From Syncephalis plumigaleata (taxonomy: Eukaryota > Zoopagomycota > Zoopagomycetes > Zoopagales > Piptocephalidaceae), in the NCBI GenBank assembly GCA_025201365.1, contig JAIXMF010000165.1:1-28453 (forward strand): a stretch of DNA of 28,453 nucleotides, in the 5' to 3' direction. Below are positions 21,420 through 28,453 of this stretch, in pieces. The first letter of the stretch is position 1. Each line of letters opens with the position of its first letter. The notes below the pieces were generated by a model. That model was not told where the DNA came from and ran no database searches. It was given only the letters and a program-made list of their open reading frames with translations. The position numbers were made by a program, and so were the translations under genes.

Positions 21420-23516
21420 CTAGATTCGACGTAGTCCCAATCGATTAAGGGTTGCTGTTCGAGCGGAAGCAACACTCACGCTAAAGCTTCTTGGACGTTG
21501 ATAGCCGGCTGGTGGTGCACCCGTAGTCGAACCATCAGCACCAGGGATTGCATGTGTAGCGGCATTAAGCGGGGCACTTGGTCGACCGGGTGGTGCAATA
21601 CTGAGAAAGTTGGCCGTGGCTGCTGCTGCCATAGCATGGTGAACACCACCATTGACGATAGTCTCGGAGGCGAGTTGTCCGGATAAAGGTACATTGGAGG
21701 ATGAGGATGTTGTTGTTGTTGTTGTTGTTGCTGTTGTTGTTACTATTGAAGTACTAGTAGTTGTTATGGATAATGAAGATGGTGTTGCTGGTAATGTTGC
21801 ATTGTTATATATACTGTGATTATTTGCTGCTGCTGCTGCTGCTACTAGATCACTATCGTCGTCATCTGCTACATCGGTGGGTCCAATCGGTGCAATTGGA
21901 TGTTTTGGCACACGAGGTGTAGTAGCAAATGACCAGTCGAGTGGAACGGGATTCGTTGTACGTACAATGGGAGAACGTCCAATATCACCTGGATTGATAC
22001 TGTCGTCCAGATGTGGTTGTAGCATGGTAAGCGATGATATTAATGTTGGTGTATTACCACGCTCCAACATGTTGATATCCTCGTCGTAGTTGTGTTGTTG
22101 TAGTTGCTGATGATCACTAGTCATCACTGTATCTGATGATAGAGTAGTCACCGATGAAGTAGTAGTAGTGGCTACTATTGCTTGATCTAAAGAGGTGACA
22201 CTTGAAACTGAAGTGGCAGATAATGAACTACTATTGTTGCTGTTGTTGCTTGACATGTCGGCAACCGATGTATTGACACTAAGACGAGGAGGTGGGAGTT
22301 TACGTGATTTACGCGTTGATTCACTATTATTTTCTACATTGGTGAAATCGCCGCTTGTTCTCCATGAAGTAGGTTGTTCTGTATTATTGCTGCTAGTGTT
22401 GCTATTAACATGATCGTAGTCGCTGTTGTATTGGCTATTACTGCTGCTATCATTATCAGTATCGCTATCACCGCCCATGATGGCCGCTTCCAGAATGGCC
22501 GTCAATGTAGGAGTGGTAGCGGGTATAGCCACTTGTAGTCCTGCGGTCGTTGCACTCGTTGTATTATCCGACTCAACGAGTGTCGGCATAGGAGGAATCG
22601 GCAATTCACCGCCTACGAGACTTGTGGGTGAACCGCTTGGATTGGAAAAGATACCCATGAGTTCGGCCATAGCTGCCGATTCGCCGGCTGCCGATATGGG
22701 TCCACGGTTTGATTGCTTCTCACGATCAGTAGGAATGGTAATTTTAGGTCTATAGGTTACATTTGAAGATGGCTGCTGTCCCGGTAATGGAGCAGTGGTA
22801 GGTGCTGCCGACACACGCATCAAATCATCGAGTAAGGGCGCTTCAGAGGAGGCGGACAATGATAGATCTACTACAACCGGAGCTAATGCTTCCGCTTCAG
22901 CTTCCGCCTCCACGCGTGCTTGACGTGTATTGCTAAATTCACGCTGTAGTGAAGCTATACGGTCGTTCATCTCGGTGATATCGCCGTCTAATTCTAAATC
23001 CTCTCCAAAACAGAAGCTTAATGGACGAGCAAGCATACGTCCACTCTGTCGCGAGTCAGTCTCGGGAGCTGCCGCAGTGGAGGTAGGCGGGAATGCCGCC
23101 ATCCAACGTTGCCAACCTGATCCAACACGACCGCCCGCCTTCTTTGGACATGGCGCTAGAATGTCTAATGGACGCAGAGGAGGTGCGTTACCGCCATCAG
23201 CATCACGACTAAGACGTACCGATTGACTACGTGGAATTGGATTACAATCATTGTCGTCTATCAATGAACCGACTGCACCGATATTGCCGAATGGTTGTTG
23301 ATTATCCTCGGGAGTGACGGGTCTAGGCCTATGCGTAGGATAGGGCGGGTTATTGATATAAGGCGATGTAGAGACGGGACGGGCCGGTAGCGCCATTAAC
23401 AAATGATGACTGGAACGACGACGATGACGCCGCATGGTAGCAGTAGGCTGCGCCAATGGAGGTGACTGCGTCTGTTCTAGCATTCCAGGGGCTGCAGCAC
23501 TTACACAAAGTGTCAT
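21420..23516 (-). CDS. Large disordered Ser/Thr/Pro-rich protein, function unknown
   Basis: A single open frame of 698 residues. It is long and uninterrupted in low-complexity DNA, and I take the first ATG, though a short 5' exon cannot be excluded (GTAAGT occurs right after the fourth codon). The sequence is mostly disordered, with Thr, Ser, Asn and Ala runs. The ordered-looking parts are a short coiled coil at about residues 175-212 (DITEMNDRIASLQREF, then EAEAEAEAL) and a C-terminal tail PRSFSVSVASARTATLNRLG. Several basophilic phosphorylation-type sites stand out (RRRSSHH, IPRSQSVRLS, ARPLSFCF, RPRSFSV), suggesting a regulated scaffold or signalling protein, possibly a 14-3-3 client. Both are guesses from motifs. 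No family recognised. Confidence 0.72.
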   Translation of the reverse strand: MTLCVSAAAPGMLEQTQSPPLAQPTATMRRHRRRSSHHLLMALPARPVSTSPYINNPPYPTHRPRPVTPEDNQQPFGNIGAVGSLIDDNDCNPIPRSQSVRLSRDADGGNAPPLRPLDILAPCPKKAGGRVGSGWQRWMAAFPPTSTAAAPETDSRQSGRMLARPLSFCFGEDLELDGDITEMNDRIASLQREFSNTRQARVEAEAEAEALAPVVVDLSLSASSEAPLLDDLMRVSAAPTTAPLPGQQPSSNVTYRPKITIPTDREKQSNRGPISAAGESAAMAELMGIFSNPSGSPTSLVGGELPIPPMPTLVESDNTTSATTAGLQVAIPATTPTLTAILEAAIMGGDSDTDNDSSSNSQYNSDYDHVNSNTSSNNTEQPTSWRTSGDFTNVENNSESTRKSRKLPPPRLSVNTSVADMSSNNSNNSSSLSATSVSSVTSLDQAIVATTTTSSVTTLSSDTVMTSDHQQLQQHNYDEDINMLERGNTPTLISSLTMLQPHLDDSINPGDIGRSPIVRTTNPVPLDWSFATTPRVPKHPIAPIGPTDVADDDDSDLVAAAAAANNHSIYNNATLPATPSSLSITTTSTSIVTTTATTTTTTTSSSSNVPLSGQLASETIVNGGVHHAMAAAATANFLSIAPPGRPSAPLNAATHAIPGADGSTTGAPPAGYQRPRSFSVSVASARTATLNRLGLRRI

Positions 23517-23623
23517 TGGTAAAGAGTGTTACGGTTATTGGAAGGGAAAGAAGAAAAGAATTTAAGGATAAAAGGATGACTGATTAACAAGTAGGTTTGT
23601 GTGTATGTGTGTGTGTGCGTTGA

Positions 23624-23689
23624 GTGAGTGTTGAGTGAGTGTCGAGTAAATACTGAGTGAGTGCTGAGTGAGTACTGAGTAAGTACTGA
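23624..23689 (+). repeat. 11-bp tandem repeat, six copies
   Basis: Six units of GTGAGTRCTGA (variants GTGAGTGTTGA, GTAAATACTGA, GTAAGTACTGA) stand head to tail, about 110-175 bases upstream of the disordered-protein ATG. The unit length is close to one helical turn. Confidence 0.85.
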
Positions 23690-24236
23690 GTGTCAAGTGT
23701 CGCAATAGTTGTTATTACAGTGGAATAACACACGCATACACACACGCACACACGCAGAAATAGAGGAGAAAGGTCTACCGGTTATGTAGCCAATACTGGT
23801 TTATACTGTCAAGTAGAGCGGTTATACTCTATGAGACGAATGAGACAGAGGGAGGGAGAGAGACAAGTTGAAAAAGTAAGTGAAAGCAATAAATCCTCTA
23901 ATAGAGTAGAGAGAAGAAGCAAATGAAAGTTTAAAAAAGCAAGAAACGGTAAAACCCAGCAAATCTGTTAGTTGTCCGTTGAAAGAAAAGCAAATAGTAT
24001 ATCGACAAGGGATAGAGACCGTTTAACCGGATAGATTTGACTAGAGACAGTGGTAGACACAGAGGGATTCTGTCGCTGACAAGAAATGATGAAAGTACGA
24101 CGGGTAAGCAGGATAAGTTGAGTGTAATGACACAATGGTAAGTTAAGAAAAAAGAGAAGAGAAAAAGTAAGTGGACAAGTGTGTGTGTGCGAATGTCGAA
24201 TGAGATGGTCTGATGTGTAGTAAGTGCAGCAAGCCT

Positions 24237-24244
24237 TATAAATA
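24237..24244 (-). promoter_or_regulatory. Possible TATA element for the disordered-protein gene
   Basis: TATTTATA on the minus strand, about 720 bases before the ATG at 23516, would imply a long leader or a leader intron. It is equally TATAAATA on the plus strand, where no gene follows. Weak call. Confidence 0.25.
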
Positions 24245-25650
24245 GATATTCCACTTGTTGCTTCAGTGAACGGGTGTGTGACTGTGTGTGGGTGTCGCTT
24301 TCTTTCTCTGTCTCTATGTCTCTATGTTTCTCTCTCTCTATGTCTGTCTGTCTGTCTGTATAGGGAGAGGTCCGGTTATATTATGGTGACTAGGCAAAGA
24401 GGAAGGAGTAAGCACGAGCTGAGAATAAACGTGTTATGTTTCGAGAATTATCGGTAATTATAGCATAATGTAGTTGGTTAGTATTTTTTAATAGAACACA
24501 ACCCTATTAACAACAATAACCACCACCACAACAATGACGATAAGAAATGCACCCTTTTTGTAAAAGTAATTGGTGGTATACGAAGAACAAGAGGAAGAGA
24601 AGGAAGAGGAGGAGATGCGATTCTACACGACTAGACAAGGAGCGAACCGGTGTGTGATGACTGAATGGCTGGATGATGATACGTTGACAGCCTGCATAAC
24701 GCAGATGCAAAGGGGAAATTGGAATGTATCGCATAGTTGAAATTAAGAGAAAACCGACATTCCGCAGCTATGTAGAATATGGCAATCACTAATTAAAGAA
24801 CATACAAATAGCATCATTGACATTGCCAATTAAATGGATATGAGAATACTACTGATCACAAATGGTCTTGCAGTTAACATAAACGAGCAAGCGGAATAAG
24901 CTCCGTTGTTGTCGGTAGTTCAACCGGCAATGATCGCTCAGTATAATTGTTAGGACAGAACACTAACTGAGTGAATCACCGAATGGGTTGACCCGTTTTA
25001 GCATAGGCCCTGAAGATGTCGTTCACTCCTAATGACCCGTTGTCACCGACATTGAGATGCTTGTTCAACGGAGTGTATACGTGTGCCTATGTGTGTATCA
25101 TATCAAAGAACAAAACAAAAGAATAGTATGTGATGTCTATTGAGACAAGACATGCCACATAAATACATAAATACATAGATATTCTCTATTGGTATTGAAT
25201 ACATGATAGCGAACAATCGATAAAACTGTTTTATCTATACACTTGACAATGTATGAAACTGATAATAGTGCATCATTCTAACAAGAGTATAGGACATTAA
25301 TCATACAGATGTAGTATAGCACTAGTAATGATAATAGTTGTCATTTATTGATGGATTGATGATCGTATTCAATGGCCATTCGCTTATTCCTACGTATTCA
25401 CATGTAATATTTGCACCTGTGTCCTTACAACATGAATGAGTGCATGAATGAATGAATAACAATTATTACATGGTAGATCACACTGATGAATGAAGAGGAA
25501 GACAACAGAGTATATGTTTGAGGATCATCTCATATGATAATAATACGAACATTGTTGTTAATAGAAATAACACAGACTGGTCATATAAATGAGCCAAGTC
25601 TCTGATCACAAATCAACAGGAAATAAGCGAGCAAGTAACGGTGGCTTATT

Positions 25651-26118
25651 TTAGTAGACGGCCAACAAAGCGACGACACCAGCTGCCAAACCTAGAGTGC
25701 TGGCATCACCTAGACGGTGTGCCGTAGCGGAGTTGGTGGTATCTTCTACTGGCTTGTTCGTATTGGTGTTGCCACCAGTGGTTGGTTTGTTGTTACCGCT
25801 ACCGGTATCGGCGGAACCACCGGCAGCACCAGTTGGTGCGGGTGCGGATGGCTTGTTGGCGCCATTGCTTGGAGTAGCAGCTGGAGAGCTATTACCACCA
25901 CTGCTGCTGGCACCAGTGCCAGGGAGTGATGGTAGATTGGAAGGCAAGTTGGAAGGCAAGTTGGAAGGCAAGTTGGAAGGTAGATTGGAAGGTAGGTTGG
26001 AAGGCAAGTTGGAAGGCAAGTTGGCTGGTAGCGTAATGGATGGTTGTGTTTGTTGTGGGCTAGCAGTGGCCATACCGGCAATGGCAGCTAGAGCGAGGAG
26101 GGCGGTAAAAGTACGCAT
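25651..26118 (-). CDS. GPI-anchor-type secreted protein with LPSN repeats
   Basis: A 155-residue protein starting MRTFTALLALAAIAGMATAS, a signal peptide probably cut after TAS or its neighbour. Next comes QQTQPSITLP and a tandem four-residue repeat LPSN (about eight units), then a Ser/Gly/Pro/Thr/Asn-rich stalk. It ends in TTNSATAHRLGDAST and a hydrophobic tail LGLAAGVVALLAVY with no charged residue after it. Signal peptide, low-complexity stalk and tail are the standard plan of fungal GPI-anchored wall or surface proteins. The ATG at 26118 is preferred over one 14 codons upstream because it starts the signal peptide directly. A TATA box lies about 290 bases upstream on the minus strand. No catalytic domain is present, so a structural or surface-coat role is likely. 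Confidence 0.85.
   Translation of the reverse strand: MRTFTALLALAAIAGMATASPQQTQPSITLPANLPSNLPSNLPSNLPSNLPSNLPSNLPSNLPSLPGTGASSSGGNSSPAATPSNGANKPSAPAPTGAAGGSADTGSGNNKPTTGGNTNTNKPVEDTTNSATAHRLGDASTLGLAAGVVALLAVY
25931..26026 (-). repeat. 12-bp coding minisatellite (LPSN), eight units
   Basis: Eight head-to-tail units with the plus-strand form GGCAAGTTGGAA (variants GGTAGATTGGAA, GGTAGGTTGGAA; the last ends GGCT). All are in frame, coding for Leu-Pro-Ser-Asn. Mixed unit variants suggest past slippage or unequal exchange. Confidence 0.92.
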
Positions 26119-26409
26119 GATGAAAGCTGAGTGATAGAAGATGGTGTGTGTGTAATGCAAAAGTATGAATGTGCCGAACTAACACAGACAAGTAGCGTCA
26201 ATAACTGATAAAGTAGAAGAAAAGAAAGATATGCTCTTGATGAACCTAAATGAAGGGTTGTTGTTGTTGTTGTTGTTGCTGATCAACTTGCTAAGTTACG
26301 TTTGAAGTAGAAAAGCAAGATGATAATTGCTGATGGAGGCAATGACAAGATGGAACTGAACGGTGCTGAGATAAGTTACCCCCGTCCAGCAAGTTTGTCG
26401 GCGTCGTCG

Positions 26410-26416
26410 TTTTATA
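26410..26416 (-). promoter_or_regulatory. TATA box of the GPI-type protein gene
   Basis: The minus strand reads TTCGGCTATAAAACG, about 290 bases before the ATG at 26118. The leader in between includes a (CAA)n run in the sense direction. Confidence 0.6.
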
Positions 26417-26621
26417 GCCGAAGGGGCCTAGGATCGGCGGTCAACGGAACGGGTCTCAAGCCGAGCGCTAATGCCGATATTGCTCATCTGTGACTGGATG
26501 TTTCAATTGGCCATTGGAGTTACTCTCACTACTACTAGAACAACAACCACAATCACAACCACAACAGAACAAGTAACAATGGAACACTTCTTGTACACAC
26601 ACATGTCTACACACGTACACG

Positions 26622-26641
26622 CACACACACACACACACACA
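26622..26641 (+). repeat. (CA)n microsatellite
   Basis: About ten CA units within a longer CA-rich stretch. Confidence 0.85.
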
Positions 26642-27715
26642 CGTACAGGTATGCTTTTCATAGACTGATAAGAAGTGGTAATGATGCTACTTCCTTTCTC
26701 AATGATGTGACATCTATTTTTAGAACAGTGCACAAAATAGTGGTACCAACTCTGTTCACCCTTATCTAGCAATGAGAATGGCACTGAGAACAGACGCGCT
26801 GACGTCAGTTGAACTAAGAATTCTTGGCAAAATACAGGATATTCTTGTAATTCACCGAATTGATAAGAAGGACTATATCGAATATACTCACTCCTATAAT
26901 GAATAGAAGTGCTTGGAACTGTGTTATTAATATACTAAAGGATAGCATGGCTTTACCTCTATGATTTAATACAGGAATGTATTGTTTCAAGTGTTTCTTC
27001 ATTCTTCTTCATTCTTCTTCCATCTTCTTATCTTTCTTAGAACGAGTCGCGTGAGTCTACGTATGTGTATGTAGATTAGCCGTCAAGTTTGTTTTACACT
27101 TGGTTGCATGGTCCAAAGGCCATTGGACTAGTAGCCCACTCTATAGTATCACTTGAACTACCTCACAACAAAGTTGAAACAATAACAAGAACAAAACAAA
27201 ACAACAAACAAGTTGCAACCTACTCATATAACCATTAAACATCAAAGGGTATTACAACTGCAATGGTTTAGTTCAATAAGATATTTGGTTGTAGATGTGC
27301 AAGATGATGCATCTTACTAGTTCGCTTTATTCATGAGTGAACATGTAGCATTGTTAGAGTCTTTTAGTAGTGTAGATGAGGAACTAGTTGTAAAATAATC
27401 TGTTGCAATAAAATACGGAGTTTAAACTAGTGTGAATGCAACTGTTACAATAAGGCGTTTTTCCATGTGCCTTAAAGAGATGCCACGTGATGGAAATGGT
27501 CGAATTTCGTATATTTCAACTTGTTCATGGCGGTGTTTCATTATTTATTTTTTTGTTTATTTTCGCACGACTCCGCTACTCCGTTACAATCCTCTGTCGT
27601 TCATCTCTTTGCTACTACTCTACTCTTACTCTTACTCTTTCTATCTATCTCTCTTTTGATTCTATTATATACTATAACAGCCTCTTCTTCACACACATTA
27701 TACAGCATTGACATC

Positions 27716-28453
27716 ATGCCGTCTGATATGAAAAATGCCAACTTCCCTATGGATGCAGAGGGTCACACCTACCATGTCGGCCTGAAACGAGGTGAAGTTT
27801 TGCAATCGCATCCTTACAGTGGGTGATCCTGAACGAGCTAGACGACTTGCTACATTACTTGACCAGGATGCACCGCTATTCGAACGTGAAAGTCATCGTG
27901 GATTCCTTACCATTACCGGTAGATTCATGGGACAACCGGTCAGTATCATTGCCATTGGTATGGTATGGCTATGATGGATTTCATGTTACGAGAAGTTCGT
28001 GCCGTAGTTGATGGTCCATTGTGTGTCATTCGTATTGGTACGTGTGGTGCCATTGCCTCTGTCGCCGATGCTGGTGATATCATTGTACCCGATGGGTCAG
28101 CCGCTGTTACACGTCAATTCGATGCGTTCATCGATTTAACGAATTCTACGAGTGTAACAACGAGTAATGATGATATCACTACTACTACTACTACCACCAC
28201 TACTGTTGCCAGTAAATCCAACAATTGTTACATGTTCTCTCGGGTATTCCCGGCTGATACGGAACTAACTGCCGCGTTAAGAGAACAACTTGGACAACAG
28301 GTCGGTCGTGAACATGTGATCTCAGGCGTTAATGTCACGGCAGACACGTTCTACGCGGCACAAGGACGCGTTGATCCGTCGTTCGTCGATAGAAACGATC
28401 AACACGTGGAGCAAATATTTGAAAGGTATCCTGATGCGGTATCACTTGAAATG
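27716..28453 (+). CDS. Uridine phosphorylase family enzyme, 3' truncated by window, two frameshifts
   Basis: The family cleaves uridine (or related nucleosides) with phosphate to ribose-1-phosphate and base in pyrimidine salvage. The ATG at 27716 gives MPSDMKNANFPM, then HTYHVGLKRGEV. The next segment ANRILTVGDPERARRL..ITGRFMGQPVSIIAIGM is in another frame, and from 27965 (MAMMDFMLREVRAVV, IRIGTCGAI) the first frame resumes. RIGTCGAI is the phosphate/ribose-binding signature (E. coli Udp has RIGTTGAI), and the window ends at YPDAVSLEM, the base of the usual active-site VSLEME. The family expects EVANRI and GMGMAMMDF, so there is one extra base near 27804-27808 and one missing base near 27962. 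Neither break has room for an intron. The two shifts cancel, leaving about 52 residues out of frame. This is either an assembly error or a recently broken gene. A Thr run sits in a surface insertion (28178-28203). Confidence 0.85.

Larger units (their letters stand above)
23517..25650. other. Gene-poor region, about 2.1 kb
   Basis: The part next to 23516 is the probable leader and promoter of the disordered-protein gene. The rest holds microsatellites (GT-rich 23596-23620, TCTG-rich 24340-24360), purine-rich sequence and two small hairpins near 24909-24997. No ORF here has a signal peptide, motif or coding-like composition. Confidence 0.55.
26119..27715. other. Divergent promoter region, about 1.6 kb
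   Basis: Contains the leader and TATA box of the GPI-type gene, a (GTT)n run near 26259-26278, a (CA)n run near 26622-26641, and a CT-rich leader before the uridine-phosphorylase start (27590-27690). A 62-codon minus-strand frame at 26814-27002 has a hydrophobic stretch (FSILITQFQALLFIIG) but no other support. Confidence 0.5.

Noticed and set aside
25697-26134. 145-residue plus-strand frame with KLEG repeats
   Set aside because: Antisense of the LPSN repeat gene, which has the signal peptide, stalk and hydrophobic tail on the minus strand.
26814-27002. 62-residue minus-strand frame with a hydrophobic core
   Set aside because: A GTGAGT lies after FIIG, but I could not assemble a convincing downstream exon; composition alone does not support a gene.
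1-28453. tRNA, rRNA, transposon or virus-derived elements
   Set aside because: No cloverleaf with A/B boxes, no long terminal or inverted repeats, and no transposase, polymerase or capsid-like frames were seen on reading either strand.

Overview
This 28.5 kb window is eukaryotic nuclear DNA and most resembles an early-diverging (zygomycete-grade) fungus. The genes are compact, with short GT-AG introns (about 50-190 bp, GTAAGT-like donors, CTAAC/CTGAT-like branch sites). Intergenic DNA is AT-rich and full of di-, tri- and tetranucleotide repeats, and many proteins carry Thr, Ser, Gln, Asn, Asp or His homopolymer tracts. The fungal placement is an inference from gene content: SCAP, DcpS, Nup54/57, TMEM42, a GPI-type Ser/Pro wall protein and small secreted proteins. 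I see no transposon or virus-derived element, no CRISPR array, and no tRNA or rRNA that I can support.

Layout. 22-3162 (+): 3' part of SCAP, the sterol-sensing escort protein of SREBP, cut by the window edge. 3274-4955 (-): tandem CCCH zinc-finger protein of unknown family, convergent with SCAP. 5078-6244 (-): coiled-coil protein with a conserved-looking basic C-terminus. 6776-8046 (-): five-part reading of a protein-kinase-like fold behind a signal peptide, the most unusual gene here. 8047-10036: gene-poor. 10164-10481 (+): small secreted protein with a clear TATA box; 10853-11146 holds candidate exons of an unknown gene. 11530-14649 (+): seven-exon protein with a possible RhoGAP-like C-terminus. 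14968-16317 (+): scavenger decapping enzyme DcpS. 16445-18375 (-): FG nucleoporin Nup54/57. 19608-20600 (+): TMEM42-like EamA-fold membrane protein. 21420-23516 (-): 698-residue disordered protein. 25651-26118 (-): GPI-anchor-type secreted protein with an LPSN repeat. 27716-28453 (+): uridine-phosphorylase-family enzyme, cut by the window end and carrying two compensating frameshifts.

The housekeeping genes (SCAP, DcpS, Nup54, TMEM42, uridine phosphorylase) do not form one pathway; as usual in fungi they are simply neighbours. Three or four secreted or wall proteins are interspersed. Two of them share an 11-base TATA-box context (TCGGCTATAAA), which suggests a common promoter class for highly expressed surface genes. 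No gene cluster with an obvious joint function is visible. All exon joins below were worked out by hand from splice consensus and reading phase and have no transcript support.
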